Source: Prorocentrum cordatum (Eukaryota > Sar > Dinophyceae > Prorocentrales > Prorocentraceae). From it: 64,000 nucleotides of DNA. Shown piece by piece: positions 34,001-43,924 of this stretch (the stretch's first letter is position 1; each line of letters begins with the position of its first letter). The DNA lies in contig CAUYUJ010000722.1 of the NCBI GenBank assembly GCA_963575745.1, positions 46,142-110,141 of the forward strand, in the 5' to 3' direction. A model generated the notes under the pieces. The model saw nothing but the letters and a program-made list of their open reading frames with translations, had not been told where the DNA came from and searched no databases. A program made the translations under genes and the position numbers.

Positions 34001-36445
34001 GTACGGTGCCAACCTGAGCTCCTCGAAAGATGTGCGACCACTGCTCCTCCTCCGCTGGTACCTGTTGTGGCAGAATATCTGATGCCGAATCATCCAAGGT
34101 ATGATAGGTACATCCTCAGTGAACTTCATGTTGTAACGCTTCTCCAGAGTCAAACGTCCAGTCCTCGCAAGACCTGCAACCGACTTGACTCCACTCTCAA
34201 CTCCACCTTGAGAAGCGTGGCTTCCTTTTGGAACTAGCCGTACTCGAAGTTGAGCTTCAGCTGCCTCTTTGCCGAGCTTCTTGATACGCTCCGAAACCAC
34301 TCCATTCATGAGTGCCTCCAGTGCTGGTTCTCCGTCTAACTGAACTTCCATACTCATGTAGCCCAGCTCGCCCAGGTACTCGCTGATGGCCGCTATAGCG
34401 TAGCTCTGATTGCCTTTAGCTTCCACGACAACTCCCATGAGGTAGCCTGTCCTCCTGTCCTTGCCGACTGCCAGGGTAAGACGCCGACCTGATCCATCTT
34501 CACCGAGACTGAGAAACCCATAGTCGAATGATACAACTGGAGTAGCCGATGCGTTTGGATCTCTCGCGCGATGAGGGTCCTCTTGCCCTCGTCCCATCAT
34601 GCACTCCTGACACCAAGCTTCGAAAGGAATGTGACCTCTCCGAATGTGCGCTCTGACATGTTCTCCTGACATCCGAGCTGGTCTCTTGAGCCCGGGTGCG
34701 ACGGGCGTCCCCGTCTGATCTGGAACTCCTTCTGCGACACCACGCGGGCCATCACGTGAACTAGCCGCTCCACTGTCAGCCTGCACCTCCACAGGCTGCG
34801 TCTCGACAGGCTCCTCCTTCATCTGCTCGTCGTCCTTCTCAGAGTGGTCCTCGACATCGCCGATGATGGACTCGTAGCCTGTCGGATCCTTGAACTTCAT
34901 GGGAAGAAGAAACGCATTCACCTTCCGTCGTAACCGCAAAGTCACTGTCGACTCGATAGCTTTATCTATCTCGTGCTGCACATTCTTGTTGCTTTTGAAC
35001 ATCTTGGCTCCGTCAGGATCAAAGTGTACCGAATAACCTGCATCATTCATCTCTGCAACTGAAAGGGCACCTCTACGAACTTCAGCTGGCGCGACGTCTA
35101 GCTTTGCAGGGATCGATGTGTTAGAATCGAAGACCTCACCCGTCAACGTCCGCTTATCCCAAGTCCGAATACCCTTACCAATAATGGATCGCAGAGACTG
35201 ACCTGGCTCGCCTGTGAGCTTGCACTTCTCCGTCATAGCCTTTGGTACAACATGAGTGCGCGCTCCACTATCCACGAGCATCTCGCATTCATCCCCGTCA
35301 GTGTCGTCCGTAAACGCAAAAATCCAACCCCCTTCGTCCTCTGGTAGTACTGCTGCCTGTACGCGTCCATTTCCACCTACTCGTGTCTGTGACGCTGAAT
35401 CTCCTGGATGGACCGTACTTGCTGAGCCCGATCCTGGAGCTGGCTGAAGTCCTGGCTGGACCTCAGAAACGGATCGCTGACCTCCTCCAGGCTGGTAAGC
35501 GCCGCCGCCGTACTTCCTGCAGTCCGCGATCTTATGCCCGTACTTGCCACAGTGGGGATTCGAACACCATCCGTCGAAGAGCTTCATCTCGCCCTTCTTG
35601 CTCTTCATCTTGTTCTTGCCGTCGCCCTTACCACCTTTGCCGCCCGAACTCTGCCAAGCACTCCTTTGACTGCTCGACTTGCCACCGCTGCCCTTCTGGT
35701 CTGACTTGCCGCCGAAGCCCTTGCCCTTGGAATCGCCCTTGCCGCCCTTGTCGAAAGCGTCTACGTCCATGGCGTTCGGGTCGAACTTCTTCTTGGTCAC
35801 CTTCGGGTCGCGTTGCATCATCTGCTGAGCGAAGGCCTCGCAAGTCTCCCGTAGGATCTGGTGGTTCGCGAAGGTCTGCATCATCACCTGAGTCTTCAGT
35901 GGCTCGGGCGTGTTCTTCTTGATCAAGGCTTGAATGAGGGTGTCTGAGATCACTTCTGAGAACTTCTCTTGATATCGGTTCATGTCCAGTAGAAACTTCG
36001 TGAGCTCCTCAACGTATGTCTCCCACTTGCCTGAAAACTCTGTGTTCACAAGAAGCTGCAGCTGCGTCACCTTGTTGGAGCCAGTGGCCGCGTCCTCACG
36101 TAGACAAAGGCGCCGCCACTGCTCCAGGCCGTTACCTGGCTCACAATTCATCACCAAGGTCAACGCGCTGCCTCCAAGCAACTGTGATAGAATGTATCCC
36201 ATCGTCGCTGCAAACTGTTTGTTGTCGTCACCCATCTCTGAAAGCGTGATGACGTTGCCGTGAGTAGCTGCTGTCGTGACCGCTTGTGCCAATCTCGGGT
36301 CAATGGCGCCCAAGTAGCTGATCAACTGATATCTGAAGGTCGGGAACTCGTCGCGGTTGCCTGAGTACTTGTTGGGTCGTCCAAGCAGGCGCGTGTCCAC
36401 AAGACCAGCCATCATGAGAAGAACAGAAACCAATCGCGCTACCAT
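31049..36445 (-). CDS. Ty1/copia Gag-Pol polyprotein
   Basis: 1798 residues, no internal stop, gag and pol in one frame. Gag-like helical region 20-215. Lys/Gly-rich linker. Zinc knuckle C294-C299-H304-C309, with four rather than two residues between the first two cysteines. Aspartic protease LVDSGARTH, active-site D392. Integrase zinc region H600/H605-C612-C615 and core D641, D704, E750. Reverse transcriptase FFFDISRAFLYTP (D1184) and HVDDG (D1276/D1277; the common form is YVDD). RNase H RADSNWAEDP (D1444), SSPEAEF (E1485), ESDN (D1520), NTADIGTKHLS (D1571). After RNase H an extra tail of about 200 residues contains a probable membrane segment, 1667-1690. The first ATG uses the last base of the 5' LTR; Met11/Met12 are alternatives and fit Gag better. 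All catalytic residues I can check are present. Confidence 0.97.
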   Translation of the reverse strand: MVARLVSVLLMMAGLVDTRLLGRPNKYSGNRDEFPTFRYQLISYLGAIDPRLAQAVTTAATHGNVITLSEMGDDNKQFAATMGYILSQLLGGSALTLVMNCEPGNGLEQWRRLCLREDAATGSNKVTQLQLLVNTEFSGKWETYVEELTKFLLDMNRYQEKFSEVISDTLIQALIKKNTPEPLKTQVMMQTFANHQILRETCEAFAQQMMQRDPKVTKKKFDPNAMDVDAFDKGGKGDSKGKGFGGKSDQKGSGGKSSSQRSAWQSSGGKGGKGDGKNKMKSKKGEMKLFDGWCSNPHCGKYGHKIADCRKYGGGAYQPGGGQRSVSEVQPGLQPAPGSGSASTVHPGDSASQTRVGGNGRVQAAVLPEDEGGWIFAFTDDTDGDECEMLVDSGARTHVVPKAMTEKCKLTGEPGQSLRSIIGKGIRTWDKRTLTGEVFDSNTSIPAKLDVAPAEVRRGALSVAEMNDAGYSVHFDPDGAKMFKSNKNVQHEIDKAIESTVTLRLRRKVNAFLLPMKFKDPTGYESIIGDVEDHSEKDDEQMKEEPVETQPVEVQADSGAASSRDGPRGVAEGVPDQTGTPVAPGLKRPARMSGEHVRAHIRRGHIPFEAWCQECMMGRGQEDPHRARDPNASATPVVSFDYGFLSLGEDGSGRRLTLAVGKDRRTGYLMGVVVEAKGNQSYAIAAISEYLGELGYMSMEVQLDGEPALEALMNGVVSERIKKLGKEAAEAQLRVRLVPKGSHASQGGVESGVKSVAGLARTGRLTLEKRYNMKFTEDVPIIPWMIRHQIFCHNRYQRRRSSGRTSFEELRLAPYTSPMLEFGETVIGKEHTELQDKLGTAWCKGLWLGRSSKSDAHLIGTATGVVQARTVKQLTTEESFDMEMLKAMRWAPWRTSVRAGVYEGENWQPTEGCPGCEYAAKGQHGRGRPPHRSRTCQQRRAEYEKSIARKDDEQPKVVVVPVPTASSEANNGEQQAQRPAGPEPAQGQDPVEAVRREVQKIERRLRGKQGVPAPGAPAKRGADDADLGEGGPGGPPGNRGLVGAIESMSTGDLKRLVAGFSTEEMMGLVGEVDKELKDDSEFSIVMGWTENDEWEAKQCELDRFDNYDVWELTLRDPHGPKALTWTWVLEMRSGELKARLCARPFGKQVNKSKNELYCPTPLSFSLKLLMVYAIVKDFAIFFFDISRAFLYTPIRELVYAEVPKEYCHLPDGSDWVFKLNKTVYGLNEAMIDFDDHFENIATGRNDESKMTFKRFLSDPCTFADKVNQVAMSKHVDDGTLVGPRVSASKVLEELGTHFLLKVSELTVGGPEIKHLGRGWLRTPEGIQVRMWPAIVKKLLDSEPNDKKTSPIPGVKNEKKVESEEELDSKAATKFRSVNGLNMFVCLERPECQYAAKECSRGMSRPTVQDQMRLTRIIRFIRAHPSSVACMYPDSGDFKIIGRADSNWAEDPIGRKSTSCGQLFLNGAMIMQFVKTQGAPALSSPEAEFNALVHVGIEARGAQTYLKELLDETVPVTLESDNSSALTNVEKKGVGRMRHIELKDLWIKDLVARKAETKVSTSKVHTNENTADIGTKHLSRIDFMKHLAAMKVWLTGKGEVGEVSSSSNEKKGQIGKPALELMGALTQCLVGLGAFLQLGRAGATELVEKEFQPVAISSPADDESHFGVSTTVVMMILALLSVVATSAVFKVKQHIDRITQPAQKDASTQYSLKDTMKNGATSKIVVNDLRAMFTAMTIDSGREFLRLWRVDRAVSTYTKAMVVEACVATALNEIKQDKIYSVDGFVGIWRPHSLAMIRY
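36435..36444 (-). promoter_or_regulatory. Primer-binding site, initiator tRNA-Met type
   Basis: Directly after the 5' LTR the minus strand reads TGGTAGCGCG. The first nine bases equal the Ty1 site that pairs with the 3' end of initiator tRNA-Met. The site overlaps the first codons of the polyprotein frame, an additional reason to prefer Met11 or Met12 as the real start. Confidence 0.8.
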
Positions 36446-36643
36446 GCAAGTACTGAAATGTTATCTTGATAACTTATGTAGCGGAGCTGGGGTCCACGGA
36501 CCTTGCCCGACAGGGCTGGTGAAATCCTTTTCCACCTCAGCATGAACTGAGCCAAAACTGGCTCTCCACAGTACACAAATGTCACAACAGCGCATGCACA
36601 ACAATCCTCACTCAAATCACTGATATATACCTTGTTTCCTGCA
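36445..36643 (-). repeat. 5' LTR of the copia element
   Basis: 199 bp, same sequence as 30790-30988 as far as I can compare by eye. It would contain the promoter. On the sense strand a GTATATATCA stretch lies 13-22 bases from its start. Confidence 0.97.
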
Positions 36644-36648
36644 TAATA

Positions 36649-36912
36649 TGATATAATATAATATAATACATGTACTATTATATATAATATAAGTATGGTT
36701 AAAGAGGGGACCCCCGCCCGAAACTTCCTCGCAATCTACTCACAGACGAGACCCCCGCCTGATACTTCCCCAACGCGCAGGCCTCAGCTGCCACAAAGTG
36801 ACGACAATAACCAGATTCGGATGACCCACCCGGATCCAAAACATGAGCGGCGGGCCCCATAGGGAGGGGGGGCCCGCCTGAGACTTCCTCGCATTCACTC
36901 ACAGACGAAGCT
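36649..36912. repeat. Remainder of AT-rich tract and right block of the 150-bp repeat
   Basis: 36649-36700 continues the (ATAAT)n tract. 36700-36912 repeats GCGGGCCC, CGCCTGA(G/T)ACTTCC and CACTCACAGACGA, matching 29776-30160. From 36940 to 36990 there is a short GATGAT/GTGAGTGA run before the next block. Confidence 0.8.
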
Positions 36913-37121
36913 CTGTTGACGACGGCGTTGCGCTACTGATGATGGTGATGATGATCAAGGGTGATGATGATGATGATATGTGAGTGAGTGAATGAATTGG
37001 AGAATGCGAGCGCGCGCGACTGTGTAAATGATGACGACGCGGCGACGATGGCGATGATGATACGAGCGTGCGAATGCGCGAATGATAAGGAATGGGCGTT
37101 TCTTTTCACGCGCGGGGCGTC

Positions 37122-37735
37122 CGGAAAAAATGCTCCGACGGCAGGACCCCGCATGATAATCGTTTTAGATTGCCCCTCGTTGTTTTCTTCTTCGTCTGGC
37201 GGACGTTTCCTTCCGCCCCCAGCTGTCCTCCTCCTCCTCCTCCGCCTGCTCCTCCTCCTGTTCCCCCCTCTCCCCCACCTCCTCCTTATCCTCCCCCTGC
37301 CCCTTTTCGTCCTGCTTGTTGCATGTATCATCCTCTTCCTCTTCCGCCTTCTCCTCCTCCTCCTCCTCCTCGTCCTCCGCCTCCTCCACTTCCTCCATAT
37401 CCTCCTCATGTCCCTCCTCCTCCACCTCGGCCTTTGCCTCGCCCTCCGCCACCTTCCCCCCCCCTTCCTTCGTCGCCGCCTCGCTCGTTTTCTCCCTGCA
37501 CCTTTCCTTCCTCCCGGCACGCGCGCGCGTGTAGATTTTCCCCGGCGCCCTCGCCGCCGCGCCACGCAGGGGCGCGTTCTCCGACGGCGAAATCGCGCAA
37601 CCGTCGGGGACAGCCTCGCGGGCCAGGCCGACGGGGCAAACCCGCGAGCCGCCGGCGCGCGAGCCCAAGCCGTCGGGGCAACCCCGCGGGCTCCGAGCGG
37701 GGCGCCGCCGCGCTCAGGCGGGGGGAAGCACGAAA
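37122..37735. repeat. GC-rich tail, second copy of 27895-28420
   Basis: Starts TCCGACGGCAGGACCCC and follows the order of the first copy, including CCTTCCGCCCCCAGCTGTCC, long CCT-rich runs and the TTCTCCGACGGCGAAATCGC block. The CCT-rich middle is longer and more irregular than in copy A, as expected from slippage. Confidence 0.7.
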
Positions 37736-38180
37736 CCCCCCTCCGCCGCGAGCTGCTCCGCCTTTGCCCAAGACCCCCCGCTCTGACGTTGAACTCCAGG
37801 AGCGCTCTCCGCGCGGATGCCGGCGGCCCTGGCCCAGAAACTCCCCGCGGCGGCGGCCGCGGGATCAGCGCGTTCCGCGCGCTCGCGGCGCGGGGGAACA
37901 TGACGTGAAGGTGCAGCTACCACTGCTCGTCCGACATGCCCGTGCGACCAGTGTCCTCGCCCCTCGCGCAATCGATGGCAGCGCGGCGCAGCGTCTGGCC
38001 CTGCGACGGCGCGGAGGTGAGGTACGACGCCCGCGCCATGGTGAACCCCGAGCGGCGCACGGCGCGCGGCCCCGAGCCACGCGAACTCCTGCTCATTGGG
38101 CCTGAGCACGAGCAAACTCCTCGCCCGCACCTCGGCCTCGCCGTCGTCGTCGGCGCCTTCGGCGCCCTGGTAGCGGTCGC
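37735..38180 (-). pseudogene. PIF1-family DNA helicase pseudogene, copy B (3' end only)
   Basis: Minus-strand fragment of the same gene as copy A. RAVRRSGFTMARASYLTSAP leads into SQGQTLRRAAIDCARGED, the motif V region, and TGRTGMSDEQW. A stop interrupts this register, which then continues as LHLHVMFPRAASARNALI, the counterpart of motif VI where functional PIF1 has a YVALSR-like motif. Everything upstream of the C-terminal core is missing. Similarity to copy A runs on through the GC-rich tail, so the two are a duplicated unit and not independent captures. Confidence 0.75.
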
Positions 38181-38640
38181 GGAAAAGCTGGCCCTCCTCG
38201 TATCACTGCTCGTCCTCGTCAACAACAGCATCAACAAAACAACAACAAAACAATCATGTTTAGACTGTTTGCTCTTATCTGCTCGAGTGTCCGTGAACGC
38301 GTGCTTCCCAAACCCTCGATACCCACCCTCGTACCCCTTCTGGGGGTATACCTTTCTTCCCTGCAGGCTGGACCCCGGCAAGCGGCGGGGCGGCCGCGGA
38401 CCGTCGGCCTGGCCAACGGCAGCGCTGATCGGCGGCAACCCGACCCCAAGAGGGACGGACAGGGGACCGACCACGACGACGACGACGACGACGACGAGCG
38501 AAAGTGAGAGCGAGAGAATGACACCAGGGCCACGAAGGGCACGAAGTACGGCCCGAAGGGCAACAGCGGGGACACAAAGGGAATGCGCATGGGGCCACGA
38601 AGAGCGCGAACGAGCGGGGGCCACGAAGGGCAGATAATGC
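38181..38640. other. No gene; short (ACG)n run
   Basis: 38473-38503 is a GAC/ACG trinucleotide run. The sequence on either side has no recognised coding potential. CAACAA(A) runs occur at 38218-38255. Confidence 0.5.
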
Positions 38641-39185
38641 GGGGCCACAGGAGGCAACGAAGGGCCACTGAGGGTAGCAACTGGGCCACGTAGAACAACG
38701 AGGGGGCTACAAGGGGCGACATCGGGGTTAAGAAAGGCATGCATATGGGGCCACGACGGGCGCGAACGAGCGGGAGACACGAAGGGAATACATATATGGG
38801 GCCACGACAGGCAGCGAGGGGGCCACGAAGGGCTGCAACGAGGCCACGAAGGGCAGCGAAGGGGCCACGAAGGGCTGCAACGGGGCGACGAAGGGCAGCG
38901 AGGGGGCCACGAAGGGGTGCAACGGGGCCACGGAGGGCAGCGAGGGGGCCACGAAGGGCTGCAACGGGGCCACGAAGGGCACCGAGGGGGCCACGAAGGG
39001 CTGCAACGGGGCCACGAAGGGCTGCAACGGGGCCACGAAGGGCAGCGAGGGGGCCACGAAGGGCAGCGAGGGGGCCACGAGGGACTGCAACGGGGCCACG
39101 AAGGGCAGCCCACGAATGGCTGCAACGGGTCGACGAAGGGCAGCGAGGGGGCCACGAAGGGCTGCAAGGGGGCCACGAACAGAAG
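38640..39185. repeat. 21-bp minisatellite GGGGCCACGAAGGGC(TGCAAC/AGCGAG)
   Basis: Two alternating 21 bp unit types that share GGGGCCACGAAGGGC and differ in the last six bases. Unit length is a multiple of three, so every frame is open (Pro/Trp/Ser-rich minus, Arg/Gly/Ala-rich plus). Confidence 0.92.
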
Positions 39186-39277
39186 CGAGATCCCGATTCC
39201 TACGTAATGTGTGAGGGGGTCCTAACCGTGAGCGCGACTCCGGGGTGCCTGAGTGTCGGGAGCGCGGCGCTTGAGTA

Positions 39278-40330
39278 AATCCCACCAGCCCTTTGGGCGT
39301 GAGTGGTTTAGAGAGCCCCCCTCTGTCCTCAACCCCCCAACCCCCCTTCTTCCCCTTCGGGGAGAGGTTTACCCCTCCCCCTACCCCCTCCCCCTGGGCC
39401 TGGACAGGGAGTCCCGCGGGTGGTCAGGGGGTTCTTTTTCGACGCCTGGGAGGGCCAAAAAACGACGACCCTAACGAGGATTCTGGCCCCGACGGGGGGG
39501 CGCTCTTGTAGCCCCCTCGTCTTCTGTGAAGCCAAAATCCTTGTTTTTACTAGGGTTTTGGCCCCATGTTGGCCTCCCGAGGGGGCCGCGCGCATCTTCC
39601 TTCATAGCGAAATCATTGATTTTACAATGGTTTTGGGTTCATTTTGTCCTTCTCACGGGGTAGCGCCCATTTGCTCTTCTGAGGAGGTCGCACGAGGCCC
39701 CCAAGAGGCCCCACGATGCCCCCAGGAGGCTCCCAAGAGGCCTCCAAGAGGCCACCAAGAGGCCCCAAAGAGGCACCCAGAGGCTCCCAACAGGCCCCCA
39801 AGAGGCCCCCACGAGGCCCCCAGAGCCCCCTAAAGGCTCCCAAGAGGCCCCCAAGAGGCCCCCAAGAGGCCCCCAAGAGGCCCCAAGAGGCCTCCAAGAG
39901 GCTCCCAAGAGGCCCCAGGAGGAGCCCGAACGACTCACACCAGGACGAGGGACCCGAACGACTCACACCACGAAGAGCCCGAACGACTCACACCACAAGG
40001 AGGGGCCCGAACGACTCATACCAGGACGAAGCGCCCGACCGACTCACACCACGAGGAGCCCGAACGACTCACACCACGACGCGGGCCTCGAACGACTCAC
40101 ACCACGAGGAGCCCGAACGAGTCACACCAGGAGGAGGGGCAGCGCTCATACAAGCCCCCCAAGAGGGCCCCCAGAGGTCCACCAGATGGCCCCAAGAGGT
40201 CCCCAGATGGCCCACAGGAGGTCCCCAGGAGGCACCACGAGGCCTCCATCAGGCCCCCAAGATACCCCCAAGAGGTGCCCAAGAGGCCCCAAGAGGCGCC
40301 GAAGACGCCCCAAGAGGCCTCCGAGCGGCT
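39278..40330 (+). repeat. Composite dispersed repeat, copy 2 (full order)
   Basis: Head 39278-39470 starts AAATCCCACCAGCCCTTTGG, with a hairpin at 39359-39380 (one mismatch). A middle block (39471-39690) contains ATTGATTTTAC. CCCCCAAGAGG units follow at 39690-39925, the GCCCGAACGACTCACACC minisatellite at 39925-40140, then more CCAAGAGG units. The same parts in the same order recur at 41500, 54106 (no head) and 63222. Confidence 0.85.
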
Positions 40331-40345
40331 TCGAAAAGACATATA

Positions 40346-41160
<815 letters not shown>

Positions 41161-41299
41161 GAAGAGGAGGAAGAGGAGGAGGGAGAGAAGGCGATGGGAG
41201 GCAAGACAGAAGGCGGTCGTTCTCCAGTCCTACACGTAACCGACTCTGTCGACTCACACGACGGCGACGTCCTGGACCAGAATGCATGTGGTGTGCGTC

Positions 41300-42515
41300 G
41301 TTGGGGCCCCTCGCCCTGGTGTGAGTCGTTCGGGCCCTTCCTTGTGTGAGTCGTTCGGGCCCCTCGCCGAACGACTCACACATCGAGGAGGGGCCCGAAC
41401 GACTCTGTCCAGGAGGGGGGACCCGAACTACTCACACCAGGAGGAGGGGCCCGAACGACTCACACCACGAAGAGCCCGAACGACTCACACCACAAGGAGG
41501 AGGGGCACCCCCCTTCTTCCCCTTCGGGGAGGGGTTTACCCCTCCCCCTACCCCCTCCCCCTGGACCTGGAGAGGGCGGGCCGAGTGGGACCAAGGGGGT
41601 CTTTTTCGACTCCTGGGAGGGCCAAAAAACGACGACCTCACGAGGATTCTGGTCTCGAGGGGGGGAGACCGTTTGGCGCCTCCACTCGTCTTCGAAGCCA
41701 AAAACATTGATTTTACTACGGTTTTGGCCCCATTTTGGCCTTCTGAGGGGGCCGCGTTCCTCGTCCTTCTTAGCAAAATCATTGATTTTACGAAGGTTTT
41801 GGGCTCAGTTTGTCCTTCTCAGGGGGCAGCTCTCACTTGCGCTTCTGAGGAGATCGCCAGAGACCCCAAGATGGCCCCAAGAGGCCCCCAGGAGGCTCCC
41901 AAGAGGCCTCCAGGAGGCCCCCAAGAGGCCCCCAAGCGGCCCCAAGAGGCCCCCAAGAGGCCCCCAAGAGGCCCCCAAGGGGCCCCACGAGGCCCCAAGA
42001 GGCCCCCAAGAGGCCCCCAAGAGGCCCCCAAGAGGCCCCACGAGGCCCCAAGAGGCCCCCAAGAGGCCCCCAAGAGGCCCCCAAGAGGCCCCAAGAGCCT
42101 CCAAGAGGCCCCCAAGAGGCCCCACGAGGAGCCCGAACGACTCACCCCAGGACGAGGGGCCCGAACGACTCACACCACGAGGAGCTGGAACGACTCACAC
42201 ACAAGGAGGGGCCCGAACGACTCACACCAGGACGAACGGCCCGAACGACTCACACCACGAGGAGCCCGAACGACTCACACGCAAGGAGGCGCCCGAACGA
42301 CTCACACCAGGACGAGGGGCCCGAACGACTCACACCACGAGGAGCCCGAACGACTCACACACAAGGAGGGGCCCGAACGACGCACACCAGGACGAGGGGC
42401 CCGAACGACTCACACCACGAGGATCCCGAACGACTCACACACAATGAGGGGCCCGAAGACTCACACAAGGAAGGACGAGGGGCCCCAACGACTCACACCA
42501 CGAGGAGCCGGAACG
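41300..42515 (+). repeat. Composite dispersed repeat, copy 3, preceded by minisatellite
   Basis: 41300-41500 holds GCCCGAACGACTCACACC units, with a short reversed patch at 41320-41365. The composite element begins at about 41503 without the AAATCCCACC start and has a perfect hairpin at 41526-41547 (GGGGAGGGG, TTTA, CCCCTCCCC). It continues through the ATTGATTTTAC block (twice), CCCCCAAGAGG units (41870-42130) and minisatellite. Confidence 0.85.
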
Positions 42516-43430
42516 ACTCACATATCTGCAACGCACAGAGAACCGAACTCTTGCATTACCTCTGGAGGCCCTCCCGTGGCAAGTGTAAACCTGCAAGATT
42601 AGGGGAGGCCTTCTTCGCCCCAAGAGGCCCCCAAGAGGCCCCCAAGAGGCCCCCAAGAGGCCCCCAAGAGGCCCCAAGAGCCTCCACGAAGCCCCCAAGA
42701 GGCCCCACGAGGAGCCCGAACGACTCACACCAGGACGAGGAGCCCGAACGACTCACACACAATGAGGGGCCCGAAGGACTCACACAAGGAAGGACGAGGG
42801 GCCCCAACGACTCACACCACGAGGAGCCGGAACGACTCACATATCTGCAACGCACAGAAAACCGAACTCTTGCATTACCTCTGGAGGCCCTCCCGTGGCA
42901 CTGTAAACCTGCAAGATTAGGGGAGGCCTTCTTCGTCCCAAGAGGCCCCCAAGAGGCCCACAAGAGGCCCCCAAGAGGCCCCCAAGAGGCCCCAAGAGCC
43001 TCCACGAAGCCCCCAAGAGGCCCCACGAGGACCCCGAACGACTCACCCCAGGACGAGGGGCCCCAACGACTCACACCACGAGGAGCCGGAACGACTCACA
43101 CACAAGGAAGGGCCCGAGCGACTCACACCAGGACGAGCGGCCCGAACGACTCACACCACGAGGAGCCCGAACGACTCACACGCAAGGAGGCGCCCGAACG
43201 AGTCTCACCAGGACGAGGGGCCCGAACGACTCACACCACGAGGAGCCCGAGCGACTCACACACAAGAGGGGGCCCGAACGACGCACACCAGGACGAGGGG
43301 CCCGAACGACTCACACCACGAGGAGCCCGAACGACTCATACACAATGAGGGGCACGAAGCAATCACACAAGGAAGGACGAGGGGCCCCAACGACTCACAC
43401 CACGAGGAGCCGGAACGACTCTTCGCACCA
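42515..43430 (+). repeat. Tandem duplication (319 bp) and minisatellite
   Basis: The block with AACCGAACTCTTGCATTACC at 42541 recurs at 42860 with its flanking CCCCCAAGAGG and minisatellite sequence. 43030-43430 is minisatellite only. ACTCTTGCATTA followed a few bases later by C-rich sequence also resembles 58493-58510 inside the OTU-like gene, which may be where the block came from. Confidence 0.75.
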
Positions 43431-43740
43431 ATGAGCTAAAACCGAGTAGAATAACCAGCACTTTCACCAGAACAAGATAACAAAAACCATCACAGATGCA
43501 GAATCCAGCACCCGCGAACTACAGTACGAGCTTCAGCCGTCTACAATACAAGTGCCACCAGCAAGCTGTTTCTTATAGTACACCCATACGTGAAGCGTAC
43601 GTGGACCAGCTGAGTGCAGTACACGTTCCACCAGCAAACTGTGTCCTACAGTACAAGCCACCTGAGGCGCCACGGAAAATGTGTAGTGGCACATCCACCA
43701 TTGGAGCAACCCTACATCCGTCAGGACCCCCAGAGGCCCC
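43431..43740. other. Unique sequence with one internal 36-bp duplication; no gene
   Basis: G(T/A)(T/G)CCACCAGCAA(G/A)CTGT near 43554 recurs near 43626, each followed by (T/C)CTTA(T/C)AGTACA-like sequence. No recognised gene. Minisatellite resumes at about 43780. Confidence 0.5.
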
Positions 43741-43924
43741 GAGAGCCTCCAAGAGGCCCCCAAGAGGCTCCACGAGGAGCCCGAACGACTCACACCAGCA
43801 TGAGGGGCCCGAACAACTCACACCACGAGAAGCCCGAACGACTCTCACCAGGACGAAGAGCCCGAACGACTCACACCACGAAGAGCCCGAACGACTCACA
43901 CCAGGAAGAAGGGCCCGAACGAGC

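Larger units (their letters stand above)
30785..36648 (-). mobile_element. Complete Ty1/copia LTR retrotransposon with 5-bp target duplication
   Basis: Element 30790-36643 (5854 bp), transcribed on the minus strand. The target duplication TAATA is at 30785-30789 and 36644-36648. The two 199 bp LTRs appear identical by eye, start TG and end CA. A primer-binding site abuts the 5' LTR, a purine tract abuts the 3' LTR, and one uninterrupted polyprotein frame lies between. Identical LTRs mean recent insertion. The element sits in (ATAAT)n DNA, which leaves flanking genes untouched. Confidence 0.97.

Noticed and set aside
41727-41745. CCCCATTTTGGCCTTCTG in the composite repeat as a leader relic
   Set aside because: Only CCATTTTGGC matches the leader; both sides diverge completely, and all composite-repeat copies share the same non-leader flanks.
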